36,472 bases of DNA from an uncultured Bacteroidota bacterium (GTDB taxonomy: Bacteria > Bacteroidota > Bacteroidia > Flavobacteriales > Flavobacteriaceae): assembly GCA_902536935.1 (NCBI GenBank), contig CACAZM010000018.1:1-36472 (forward strand), in the 5' to 3' direction. How positions within the stretch are numbered: position 1 is the stretch's first letter; the number at the start of each line of letters is the position of its first letter. The notes under the pieces were generated by a model. That model saw nothing but the letters and a program-made list of their open reading frames with translations, ran no database searches and was not told the DNA's origin. This document shows positions 7,302 through 15,337 of the stretch, in pieces. The translations under genes were made by a program, and so were the position numbers.

Positions 7302-8569
7302 TGTTTAAAATTCTATTTGATCGAGATACCTGGCAGGAGATTTTTGGATCGATCCAAAAAAATCGCCTGAGAACCATTGTGACCATTGTTGGCGTGTTAT
7401 GGGGCATATTTATCTATATCACTCTTTCTGGAGCAGCCAAGGGGCTTGACAATGGGTTTGACCGACAATTTCAAAATGTAGCCATTAACAGTATGTTTTT
7501 ATGGGCCCAAACTACAAGCAAACCCTACGATGGGTTTAAAACAGGACGAAACTTACAACTGAAAATGGAAGATGCACAGTATATGTATAACCGTGTCCCG
7601 GAACTTCAGTATATAGCACCGCGAAATGCAAGAGGAATTTTTGGGAGTGCTGCACCGCGTGTTGTTCGAAACAATAAAAGCGGGGATTATTCAATTTATG
7701 GGGATTATCCGATATTCACGAAGATCGCTACAAAATTCATTTACGATGGGGGTCGCTTTATAAATCATGAAGATATCGACCAAGAACGAAAAGTTTGTGT
7801 GATTGGCGAACGCACACAATCCGAATTGTTTGAAGATAAAGAAAACCCCATAGGCGGATATATTCGAATAAGCGGTGTATTTTTTCAAGTCATAGGCGTA
7901 CATAAATACGTGCCGGGAGGCGGTTTTGAGAGTGATTCGGATATATTTATACCCTTTACGACTTTTCGAAAGCTGTATAATACTGGCGATAAGGTGAGTT
8001 GGTTTGCGATTGCTGCTTACGATGATGCGGATATTCTTTCAGTTGAAGAAGATGTCAAGACAGCGATGCGCTCAAAATATAATGTACACCCAGATGATGA
8101 ACGTGCTTTTGGGTCTTTTAACTTGGGCGAGATTTTTAATCGAGTCATTGGGTTTTCAAGGGGGATGAACCTATTGTCGTTGATTGTTGGCGTTGCAACC
8201 ATAATTGCTGGAATTATCGGAATTGGTAATATCCTATTAATATCCGTTCGTGAACGCACAAAAGAGTTGGGTATTCGCAGGGCTTTGGGGGCAACCCCAA
8301 AGGAGGTGCGAAGTCAAATCATACTCGAGTCTGTATTTTTGAGTTTAATTGCTGGAGTTATGGGCATTGTTTTGGGATCGTTTGTGCTGGCGATCATCAA
8401 CGCACTAACAGCTGATAGTTTGACTTTTCCATATACCAATCCGACTGTACCCTTATCTTATATTGCTGCGGCATTGATTTTAATGGTTACACTCGGGACA
8501 CTCATCGGACTAATTCCTGCACAACGTGCAGTGAGTATTAAACCAATTGATGCGCTACGAGAAGAATAA
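7301..8569 (+). CDS. MacB-type ABC permease 2 (FtsX family)
   Basis: This second MacB-like permease has 422 residues and the same topology as its neighbour. The N-terminal amphipathic segment and helix are followed by a periplasmic domain that starts with AQTTSKPYDGFKTGRNL (permease 1 has AQTTKPYKGFKSRRNI). The C-terminal FtsX block is VATIIAGIIGIGNILLISVRE with ELGIRRALGATP and PAQRAVSIKPIDALREE. The two genes are clearly ancient tandem duplicates, diverged across most of their length. One ATPase gene plus two different permeases suggests a heterodimeric membrane part. It begins at the last base of the previous stop (TAATG). Confidence 0.92.
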   Translation: MFKILFDRDTWQEIFGSIQKNRLRTIVTIVGVLWGIFIYITLSGAAKGLDNGFDRQFQNVAINSMFLWAQTTSKPYDGFKTGRNLQLKMEDAQYMYNRVPELQYIAPRNARGIFGSAAPRVVRNNKSGDYSIYGDYPIFTKIATKFIYDGGRFINHEDIDQERKVCVIGERTQSELFEDKENPIGGYIRISGVFFQVIGVHKYVPGGGFESDSDIFIPFTTFRKLYNTGDKVSWFAIAAYDDADILSVEEDVKTAMRSKYNVHPDDERAFGSFNLGEIFNRVIGFSRGMNLLSLIVGVATIIAGIIGIGNILLISVRERTKELGIRRALGATPKEVRSQIILESVFLSLIAGVMGIVLGSFVLAIINALTADSLTFPYTNPTVPLSYIAAALILMVTLGTLIGLIPAQRAVSIKPIDALREE

Positions 8570-8589
8570 CAATAATAATACCTATTATA

Positions 8590-9711
8590 ATGAATAAATA
8601 CTTGAAATATCTACTTATCATAATCGGCGTTGGGGGAGTCTTGTTTGCCACTGCTTATTTTATTAGAACCAATGCAACACCGTCAACGGTATTTGAAACG
8701 GAGACTTTGTTTCGGACAAATATCCGTGAAACGACTTTGGTAACTGGCAAAATCATCCCTCAGGATGAGGTTGAAATCAAACCACAAATTCCTGGGATAA
8801 TTCAAATGATTGTCGTTGAGGAAGGAGATCTCGTCAACACGGGTGACCTCTTGGCGCGTGTTAAAGTTGTTCCCAACGAGCAAACGCTAAACAGTGCGCA
8901 GGGTCGAGTTGAAAATGCCAAGCTTGTTGTGGTCAATGCGGAAAAAGATTTTGCTAGAAATCAGCAATTGTATGAAAAAGGTATTCTTTCAGAACGTGAT
9001 TTTAATGCAGCCGAACTTAGCTATAAACAAGCCAAGCAAGAGTTGGTTAACGTGGAAAATGATTTGCAGATTATTCGCGAAGGATCAGCGGGTGGGGACA
9101 GATCAGCTAACACCAACATACGAGCGACTGTTTCAGGAACCGTGCTTGAAGTTCCTGTAGAGGAGGGAGACCAGGTTATCGAATCAAACAGCTTTAATGC
9201 GGGAACAACCATCGCTTCTGTCGCTGACCTTGGAAAAATGATTTTTGAAGGACAGGTGGACGAGTCCGAAGTCGCCAAAATTCGCGTAGGCACCAATCTC
9301 GAGGTTAGTTTGGGAGCAGTGCCAGATCAAGTGTTTGACGCAAACTTACGGTTTATTGCACCAAAAGGAAGTGAAGAACAGGGTACGGTACAGTTTAAAA
9401 TCGAAGCGGACGTATTTTTACCAGCCGACTTTACAGTAAGAGCAGGCTACAGCGCCAATGCATCTTTGGTACTACAACAAAAGGATAGCGTGCCTGCCAT
9501 TCGTGAGGCATTACTTCAATTTGACAACAAGACACAGGAGCCATATGTGGAGGTACAAACAGCAGAACAAATTTTTGAGCGTCGGGATCTGATCCTTGGA
9601 ATCTCTGATGGGATCAATGTTGAAATTGTAGAAGGGCTTGAAGAAAGCGATTTGATTAAAGTTTGGAACAAAACTGAGGAACCAGACAAACTAGACAAAA
9701 ATGAAGAGTAA
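8590..9711 (+). CDS. Membrane fusion protein, MacA/HlyD family
   Basis: This periplasmic adaptor of 373 residues has one N-terminal membrane anchor (about 7-25). The first lipoyl half (GKIIPQDEVEIKPQIPG, then VEEGDLVNTGDLLARV) comes next, followed by an alpha-helical hairpin at about 95-155, the second lipoyl half (ATVSGTVLEVPVEEGDQV), beta-barrel and membrane-proximal domains. This order is that of MacA. It should bridge the two permeases and the TolC protein encoded next; the genes overlap by 11 bases. The C-terminal tail is acidic. The ATG at 8590 gives a normal anchor. Confidence 0.92.
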   Translation: MNKYLKYLLIIIGVGGVLFATAYFIRTNATPSTVFETETLFRTNIRETTLVTGKIIPQDEVEIKPQIPGIIQMIVVEEGDLVNTGDLLARVKVVPNEQTLNSAQGRVENAKLVVVNAEKDFARNQQLYEKGILSERDFNAAELSYKQAKQELVNVENDLQIIREGSAGGDRSANTNIRATVSGTVLEVPVEEGDQVIESNSFNAGTTIASVADLGKMIFEGQVDESEVAKIRVGTNLEVSLGAVPDQVFDANLRFIAPKGSEEQGTVQFKIEADVFLPADFTVRAGYSANASLVLQQKDSVPAIREALLQFDNKTQEPYVEVQTAEQIFERRDLILGISDGINVEIVEGLEESDLIKVWNKTEEPDKLDKNEE

Positions 9712-11149
9712 TCTAATCACAACAACGCTACGGATCGTCTTCCTATTCTTCATTTTGGTTTTGGGGATAGCTACGACACAAGCACAAACAGCTCCGTGGA
9801 CACTCAAAAGCGCAGTATTACACGCTCTTGAAAACAACATCCAAATCCGTCAGGCAGCCCTGTCCACCCTAGATGCACGAGCCGCAAAAAGCGAAGCGAT
9901 TGGTGGATTTTTACCCAATGTGAATGTCGGAGCAAACCACTCTTGGAATATCGGTCTAAATCAAAACATCACGACTGGGCTTTTGGAAGATGTGACCACA
10001 CAATTTACCAATGCCTCTGTGAGCGTTGGCGTTGACCTTTATCGCGGTGGCCAAAATGTACTACAATTGCTTCGTGCCAATCTTGATCTGCTCGCCAGTC
10101 AATACCAAATTGAAGACATGAAAGAAGATGTGGCCTTATTTGTAGCCAATGGATATCTGCAAGCGGTATTTAGTCGTGAAGCAGTTGGTATTGAACAGTC
10201 ACAACTCGAGTTGACCAAATTCGAACTCCAGCTAACACAAGAACAAGTACAAGCAGGAGTTTTGCCCGAGGGGGATCTTTTTGAAATGCAAGCCGTTTTG
10301 GCTTCACAAGAACAGCAATTGGTTGTCGCTCAAAACCAATATACCATGGCAAAGTTGTCATTGGCGCAGCTACTGCTTATTCAGGATTATGAAAATTTCG
10401 AAATTGCAGATGAAGACTTCGCAATTGAGGGTCAGGAAATCTTGGGTCAACGTCCAACAGATTTGGTCACAAAAGCACTTGATTATCGTAACGATATCAA
10501 ATTGGCGCTGACAAATATTGACATTGCCAAAACCGATTTACAACTTGCCAAATCGGTTAGCAAACCAAGTCTTTCGGGCTTTTATTCGTATAGCTCGAGA
10601 ATTTCGTATGCCGATCGCTTGGAGCAAACCAATACATTTGATTTGGTTGAGGTTGGCGTTGTTGAATCGACCGGGGAATCTGTTGTTCGCCCAATCTATA
10701 ATCAAAGAGTCGTTGCAGCACTTCCAATTGAAGATCAATTGAAACTCAATGATGGCCATAGTTTTGGCTTGAGTTTCAACATTCCTATACTCAATGGGTT
10801 TTCATTGAAAAATAATATTGAGCGGTCAAAAATCAATGTTGAGCGCTTTGAATTTCAGTATAAACAACAGGTTTTAGACTTGGAAAATAGCATCAATCAG
10901 GCCTATAACGACAGCAAAGGAGCTCAGAAGGCATATGCGGCTGCTCAAAAAACCTTGGATGCACGAAGCAAAGCATACAGCTATGCACAAAGCCGATTTG
11001 AAGCAGGAGCAGCAACTGCTTTTGAGTTTAGTCAAGCTAAATTGCAATTTGAATCTGCACAGTCTGCATGGTTGCGCGCTAAGTATGATTTTATTTTCAA
11101 AATCAAAATTTTGGAGTTGTATTTTGGAATTCCAATTGCTGACTTATAG
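9701..11149 (+). CDS. TolC family outer membrane efflux protein
   Basis: This 482-residue protein has a signal peptide ending near TTQAQ (residues 1-29). Two OEP repeats follow, each with long coiled-coil segments: APWTLKSAVLHALENN opens the first, and the second contains a GLSFNIPILNGFSLKNNIERS strand and helix. A canonical closing pattern, EAGAATAFEFSQAKLQ, lies before the C-terminal helix. TolC trimers form the outer membrane and periplasmic duct of tripartite efflux systems. As the last gene of the operon, it gives the system its own exit channel instead of a shared one. No terminator is visible in the 30 bases before tsaB. Confidence 0.93.
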   Translation: MKSNLITTTLRIVFLFFILVLGIATTQAQTAPWTLKSAVLHALENNIQIRQAALSTLDARAAKSEAIGGFLPNVNVGANHSWNIGLNQNITTGLLEDVTTQFTNASVSVGVDLYRGGQNVLQLLRANLDLLASQYQIEDMKEDVALFVANGYLQAVFSREAVGIEQSQLELTKFELQLTQEQVQAGVLPEGDLFEMQAVLASQEQQLVVAQNQYTMAKLSLAQLLLIQDYENFEIADEDFAIEGQEILGQRPTDLVTKALDYRNDIKLALTNIDIAKTDLQLAKSVSKPSLSGFYSYSSRISYADRLEQTNTFDLVEVGVVESTGESVVRPIYNQRVVAALPIEDQLKLNDGHSFGLSFNIPILNGFSLKNNIERSKINVERFEFQYKQQVLDLENSINQAYNDSKGAQKAYAAAQKTLDARSKAYSYAQSRFEAGAATAFEFSQAKLQFESAQSAWLRAKYDFIFKIKILELYFGIPIADL

Positions 11150-11179
11150 TCGGTAGCACTTTGTTTGCTATTTTTGGGT

Positions 11180-11875
11180 ATGCTATCGCATTTACTTTGT
11201 ATAGAAACCACAACAACACAGTGTTCGGTCGCACTTTGTGAAGGCGGCGAGCTATCTAGTTTGGCACAATCCAACCATGAGAACTATCATCATGCCCAAC
11301 TCTTGCATATGTATATTGATAAGGTATTGTCAAAACACAATCTAAAAACTTCCGACTTGGCTGCTATTGCTTTGAGCTCAGGTCCGGGATCATATACAGG
11401 ACTTCGAATTGGAGCTGCTGCCGCCAAAGGGTTATGCTACGGCAATGATATTCCCCTAATCGCAATTCCAACTCTGGATATTGTTGCACGTGAAATCTCA
11501 CCAAGCGATGGTCATATCATTGCGACTCTTGATGCTCGCAGAGACGAGGTGTATTGTGCGATTTATACTCACGAATACCAGAGTGTACAACCTCCCAGCC
11601 CTCATGTAATTACATCTAATAGCTTTGCCGAATGGACAGCAAAAGGACCGGTTTATTTTGTGGGAACTGGACTTGAAAAATGCGAAAAGACTATCCATCA
11701 AAACACGCAATTTATTTTCCCGAAAGACTCATCATACCCTAGTGCAGCACATATGGTAAAACAGGCACAAGATGCTTTTGAAAAACAGGTTTTTGAGGAT
11801 GTCGCCTATTTTGATGTAGACTATCTAAAAGCATTTCAAACAACCCCGCAAAAAAAGAACGTCTTGGGACAGTAA
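11180..11875 (+). CDS. tsaB: tRNA threonylcarbamoyladenosine biosynthesis protein TsaB
   Basis: TsaB (YeaZ) is the inactive ASKHA-fold partner of TsaD in making t6A37 on ANN-decoding tRNAs. The 231-residue protein has the family marks LCIETTTTQCSVAL at the N-terminus, an HAQLL segment and the signature SSGPGSYTGLRIG followed by AKGLCYG, plus DARRDEVYCAIY in the middle. I chose ATG 11180, which starts directly at the first strand; the in-frame ATG at 11165 would add five residues (MLFLG). A TATTTTTG box ends three bases before this ATG, raising the possibility of a leaderless transcript. It converges on the nfu gene with a 2-base gap. Confidence 0.92.
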   Translation: MLSHLLCIETTTTQCSVALCEGGELSSLAQSNHENYHHAQLLHMYIDKVLSKHNLKTSDLAAIALSSGPGSYTGLRIGAAAAKGLCYGNDIPLIAIPTLDIVAREISPSDGHIIATLDARRDEVYCAIYTHEYQSVQPPSPHVITSNSFAEWTAKGPVYFVGTGLEKCEKTIHQNTQFIFPKDSSYPSAAHMVKQAQDAFEKQVFEDVAYFDVDYLKAFQTTPQKKNVLGQ

Positions 11876-11877
11876 AC

Positions 11878-12744
11878 CTAACCGTTGATTGCTGTAACGG
11901 CCTCAACCTTGCCTGGTAACATTTCGCGTAGCAATTGCTCGATTCCGTTTTTTAGCGTAAAAGTAGAGGAAGGACATCCGCTGCAAGCACCTTGTAAGAT
12001 GACTTGAACTGATTTAAGCTCTTCATCGTATGAATCAAACACGATGTTTCCTCCGTCAGAAGCAACGGCGGGTTTGATATGTTGATCGATAATTTGGATA
12101 ATTTTCAAAGCGGTGCCCGTGTACTGAGTTTGTGGAGCATTCTCTTTTGGGGATGCATCTCCAGTGACCACGGTCTTGTTGTCTGCGATATAATCGCGAA
12201 GGTATTGACGAAGGTCTTGTACAATTTCATCCCATTGGGCGATTTCATATTTGGTAATTGAGATAAAATTCTCATCCATAAACACTTCTTTGACATAGGG
12301 CTTATGAAACAATTCAGTCGCCAGAGGGGAGTTCATTGCCTCATCAATATTCTTAGCTTCATAAACTTCGCCCACAATACGTTTGCTACAAACAAATTTC
12401 ATCACAGCAGGGTTAGGCGTACTTTCTGCATAAACTGAAATAGCTTCTTTTTGATCGACTTGTTTTTTGACCTGTCCACCCTGATTGAGGTAATCGGCGA
12501 GTTGTGATGCAACTTCTTCTTGTACATCAGTCCACTCAAGGATATCAAAACGCTCAACTTCGATCCAATTTTCAGTCAAACGAACATGCTTGACAAAGGG
12601 GAGGTAAAACAATTGTTGGATCAATGGGAAACCCCCAGCATCGTCAACATTGGAGAAGTCGATTTGATCGTCGCCTAAGGGCTGGTTGCTTTCAAAACGA
12701 ATTTGAGTTGGGTGGTCAGTTGGTGCAATGGTAAACTGAAACAT
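11878..12744 (-). CDS. NifU/NfuA-type iron-sulfur cluster carrier with doubled N-terminal domain
   Basis: This 288-residue protein has three parts. Residues 1-90 and about 105-185 both resemble the Nfu N-terminal domain: the second has ESTPNPAVMKFVC, FHKPYVKEVFMDENFISITK and a WDEIVQDLRQYL helix. The first shows the parallel FYLPFVKHVRLTENWIEVER and WTDVQEEVASQLADYL. A linker (190-210) leads to the NifU C-terminal domain, with GACSGCPSS giving C254 and C257, the cluster-bridging cysteines. Such proteins carry 4Fe-4S clusters to target enzymes. From memory, Bacteroidota NifU proteins of about 290-300 residues share this layout. It is expressed from a divergent promoter shared with the next gene. 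Confidence 0.88.
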   Translation of the reverse strand: MFQFTIAPTDHPTQIRFESNQPLGDDQIDFSNVDDAGGFPLIQQLFYLPFVKHVRLTENWIEVERFDILEWTDVQEEVASQLADYLNQGGQVKKQVDQKEAISVYAESTPNPAVMKFVCSKRIVGEVYEAKNIDEAMNSPLATELFHKPYVKEVFMDENFISITKYEIAQWDEIVQDLRQYLRDYIADNKTVVTGDASPKENAPQTQYTGTALKIIQIIDQHIKPAVASDGGNIVFDSYDEELKSVQVILQGACSGCPSSTFTLKNGIEQLLREMLPGKVEAVTAING

Positions 12745-12758
12745 AGCTCATTTTTTCA

Positions 12759-12766
12759 CAAAAATA
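12759..12766 (-). promoter_or_regulatory. -7 promoter element of the nfu gene
   Basis: On the minus strand this reads TATTTTTG, an exact TAnnTTTG match, with 14 bases between it and the nfu ATG. A TTTG lies at 12782-12785 on the same strand, but the 15-base spacing is short. Confidence 0.5.
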
Positions 12767-12809
12767 CACAAACCATACCATCAAACCCTTTGATTTTGTA
12801 CATTTAAAT

Positions 12810-13322
12810 ATGATTTTAAAAACCGTACGTGGAAAAACGCCTATTCATGGGGAGAATTGTTTTTTTTCCGAGACTTCTGTTGTCGTTGGTGACGTGGTGA
12901 TGGGTCAGGATTGTTCGTTATGGTACCACACAGTCATTCGAGGGGATGTCCACAGTATACGAATTGGAGACCGAGTCAACATTCAAGATGGTGTAGTAAT
13001 TCATGCGACCTATGAGCGTTCTCCAACAACTATCGGAAATCGTGTTTCGATTGGGCATAATGCCATTGTGCATGGGTGTACAATCCACGATAATGTTTTG
13101 ATTGGAATGGGTTCGATTGTGATGGACGACTGTGTGGTTGAATCTAACAGCATTATTGCTGCTGGGGCAGTCCTAACGCAGGGAACACACGTGCCATCGG
13201 GTACGATCTTTGGAGGGATTCCTGCAAAAAAGATTAAGGATATTTCTCCCGAACTCTTCAAAGGTGAAATCGAAAGAATAGCCGATAACTATACCATGTA
13301 TGCGGGTTGGTTTACTGAATAG
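12810..13322 (+). CDS. Gamma-class carbonic anhydrase family protein
   Basis: This 170-residue left-handed beta-helix protein is built of hexapeptide repeats (for example VVVGDV, IGDRVN, IGNRVS, VLIGMG). The three Zn-ligand histidines of the family are present: H65 in VVIHATYE, and H83 and H88 in SIGHNAIVHGC. The R-G-D of VIRGDVHSI is also conserved. It resembles the YrdA/PaaY/CaiE group, and many of these show weak or no carbonic anhydrase activity, so catalysis is uncertain. The C-terminal helix ends in YAGWFTE. The 3' end overlaps the convergent murI gene by 11 bases. Confidence 0.88.
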   Translation: MILKTVRGKTPIHGENCFFSETSVVVGDVVMGQDCSLWYHTVIRGDVHSIRIGDRVNIQDGVVIHATYERSPTTIGNRVSIGHNAIVHGCTIHDNVLIGMGSIVMDDCVVESNSIIAAGAVLTQGTHVPSGTIFGGIPAKKIKDISPELFKGEIERIADNYTMYAGWFTE

Positions 13323-14091
13323 AAAGTTCAATGACATCATTAGGAGAAACAAATTGAAGCATGGTTTGTGAACCCCCCGTGCAGAAGTAAGTGGTATTCC
13401 CAAAATGTTGTGACTCACAACCTAATTCTTTATTATTTAAGACGCGCTCGACTTGTTTGGCGACAGCACCGTTGCAGTCAACGATTTTGATATGTTGTGG
13501 CAGGATTCGAGTTAAAATGGGAGTTAAAAAGGGGTAGTGTGTACACCCCAAAACCAAGTGGTCTGCCCCTTCCTCAATCATGGGTTGCGTATAGCTTTGC
13601 AAGAGTTGCTCCATTTCTTCGCTCTGTAGCATTCCACTTTCGATCATCTTGACCAAATCCTTTCCCTCCTTTTCGAGGATCCGAACTCCCAGGCCAAAGG
13701 CCGAGGAGGTTTTGTGAAAGAGTCCACTACTTAAGGTTCCTTTGGTTGCAAGTACACCAACAACTCCTGTTTTGGTTTGTAGGGCAGCTGGCTTGATTGC
13801 TGGTTCGATTCCGACAAAAGGGATCGAGTTGGTTTCTCGCAACAATTCGATAGCATTTGTTGTTGCGGTATTACACGCCACGACGATGAGTTTACATGAT
13901 TGTTCACAGAGCCAATGGGTCAGTGTCTGACTTCGTTCTCGGATATTCTTGGGAGTTAGGGCGCCGTATGGAGTAAATGCGTTATCAGATATATAGATAA
14001 AGTTTTCGTACGGCAGCAAGGATCGAAGCTCACGTAACAGTGACAAGCCGCCCACTCCCGAATCAAATACGCCTATTGGATGATTACCCAT
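13312..14091 (-). CDS. murI: Glutamate racemase
   Basis: MurI makes D-glutamate for peptidoglycan. The 259-residue length is normal, and the two catalytic cysteines are clear: C73 in VVACNTATTNA and C183 in LGCTHYPFL. The N-terminal VFDSGVGGLSLLRE with the acidic D10-S11 pair and the SDNAFTPYG loop are also present. It is the last gene of the minus-strand envelope cluster. A strong hairpin lies only 13 bases upstream of its ATG, with no TAnnTTTG box in between, so expression may depend on read-through from ompH. The tail of the gene overlaps the convergent carbonic-anhydrase-like gene. Confidence 0.95.
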   Translation of the reverse strand: MGNHPIGVFDSGVGGLSLLRELRSLLPYENFIYISDNAFTPYGALTPKNIRERSQTLTHWLCEQSCKLIVVACNTATTNAIELLRETNSIPFVGIEPAIKPAALQTKTGVVGVLATKGTLSSGLFHKTSSAFGLGVRILEKEGKDLVKMIESGMLQSEEMEQLLQSYTQPMIEEGADHLVLGCTHYPFLTPILTRILPQHIKIVDCNGAVAKQVERVLNNKELGCESQHFGNTTYFCTGGSQTMLQFVSPNDVIELSIQ

Positions 14092-14104
14092 AGTGTAAAA
14101 ATAA

Positions 14105-14130
14105 AAAACTGCCCTGAAAAGGGCAGTTTT
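14105..14130 (-). terminator. Rho-independent terminator between ompH and murI
   Basis: A 10-bp perfect stem, AAAACTGCCC with GGGCAGTTTT around a 6-base loop, has A/T-rich flanks on both sides. On the minus strand it ends in a T-run. It sits 13 bases before the murI start, so it may act as a partial terminator or attenuator within the cluster. Confidence 0.8.
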
Positions 14131-14135
14131 AAAAA

Positions 14136-14159
14136 TTTTAATACATAAAAGTATTAAAA
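14136..14159 (-). repeat. AT-rich inverted repeat at the ompH stop
   Basis: The arms TTTTAATAC and GTATTAAAA (9 bp) flank ATAAAA, and the ompH stop codon lies in one arm. It stands beside the strong terminator hairpin and may help 3' end formation or RNA stability. It is a weak stem on its own. Confidence 0.4.
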
Positions 14160-14663
14160 GCCAAGTTCAGTTTTTACGTCTGCCATCAGGTCTTTTCCTT
14201 TGGCCATGAGTACGGAAGATCCTTGACTGGAGTCCATCACATAGTCAAAACCTTGTGCGGTTGCAACTTTTTCGACCGCGGCACGTGCCTTTTCAATCAA
14301 AGGGCGTAGTAAGTCGGCTTGTTTTTTCTGCACGTCTTGTAGAGCTGTTTGACGAAACTGTTGGATATTTTGCTCCATACCCTGTAATTCTTGCTGACGC
14401 TTTTGATTTGTTAGGTCAGTCTGGTTTTCGGCATCTGCAGAGTAATTTTGCATTTTAGTTTGCAGTTCTTTTAAAGAAGATTCAATCTCATTGGTGTAAT
14501 CCTTTTCGAGTTTTTGAATTTCTTCCTGCGCAGCGATAACCTCGGGCATCTCACCCACGAGTTTTTGAAAGTCGATGTGAGTAACCTTAGATTGTGCTTG
14601 GGCAGTAAAGCTCAAAAGAGCAATGCAGATTGCTGTTATATAGTGTGTAAATTTAATTTTCAT
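14154..14663 (-). CDS. OmpH/Skp family periplasmic chaperone 2
   Basis: This 169-residue protein has a signal peptide (about 1-23, ending in TAQA) and a body that is almost entirely charged coiled coil (residues about 38-125, rich in Q, E and K). It then closes with an EKVATAQGFDYVMDSSQGSSVLM block, the OmpH C-terminal strand-helix pattern. Skp forms jellyfish-shaped trimers that hold unfolded outer membrane proteins in the periplasm. It lies 11 bases after a longer paralogue and downstream of bamA, as expected for a barrel-assembly operon. Transcription probably ends at the hairpin that follows. Confidence 0.9.
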   Translation of the reverse strand: MKIKFTHYITAICIALLSFTAQAQSKVTHIDFQKLVGEMPEVIAAQEEIQKLEKDYTNEIESSLKELQTKMQNYSADAENQTDLTNQKRQQELQGMEQNIQQFRQTALQDVQKKQADLLRPLIEKARAAVEKVATAQGFDYVMDSSQGSSVLMAKGKDLMADVKTELGF

Positions 14664-14674
14664 TCTATTGAGGT

Positions 14675-15331
14675 TTAATTTTTTTTCTGCTCACTGGCTT
14701 TAGCCTTTCGTATTGAGTCCATTTCTCTTTTACGATTTTCTAAAATCTTTTGGCGAGCAGCATTTTGCTCTTGTTTACGAGATTCAACGAGTTCTTCTCG
14801 TGCTTTTTTCTTGTCTTTTTGATTGATATATTTTACAACGAGGTTGCTAATATCGTACTTTTTTTCTGAATGGAAGACCAAAATTTCAGCACTTCGATCA
14901 AATACATAATCTAGTTTTCGATTTTCTGCAACTTCTTTAACTGCTTCCAAAATTTTATCCTGAATAGGCTGAATAAAAATAACCCTTTGCGCCAACCAAT
15001 CGCCTTGGGAGCCAAATCGTTTTTGCTGATAGGTATTGAGCTCTTCTTGTTCAAAGGCAATATCTTCTTCTTTCTCTTCAATCAATTCTTCTGTCAATAA
15101 AGGTCGTTCGAGATCCAATTTTTGCTGCAGATCATCAATTTTGCTTTGTTTGTTGCTGATTTCTTCTTTCCAAAAACTGATTTTATCCTCCAAAGCCGCA
15201 TTGGCATCTTTATAATCATTGAGATTTTCAAGTACACGATCCATATCCATAAAGCCGATACGAACCCGGTTTTGGGCCATAATCAATGTAGTAAAGCTCA
15301 AAAAAAGACCAAGAAATAAGATTTTTTTCAA
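14675..15331 (-). CDS. OmpH/Skp family periplasmic chaperone 1
   Basis: This 218-residue protein has a signal peptide (1-19, ending in IMA), a start of the mature part reading RVRIGFMDMDRVLENL, a long coiled coil (about 38-110), the OmpH block NRKLDYVFDRSAEILVF, and an extra charged C-terminal helix rich in K, R, E and Q (about 170-218) that its neighbour lacks. The only possible start is TTG at 15331. The upstream in-frame codons lead straight back to the bamA stop six bases away, with no ATG or GTG between. It probably relies on re-initiation after bamA. It has the same chaperone role as the next gene, but the tail suggests specialisation. Confidence 0.88.
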   Translation of the reverse strand: MKKILFLGLFLSFTTLIMAQNRVRIGFMDMDRVLENLNDYKDANAALEDKISFWKEEISNKQSKIDDLQQKLDLERPLLTEELIEEKEEDIAFEQEELNTYQQKRFGSQGDWLAQRVIFIQPIQDKILEAVKEVAENRKLDYVFDRSAEILVFHSEKKYDISNLVVKYINQKDKKKAREELVESRKQEQNAARQKILENRKREMDSIRKAKASEQKKN

Positions 15332-15337
15332 AACAAA

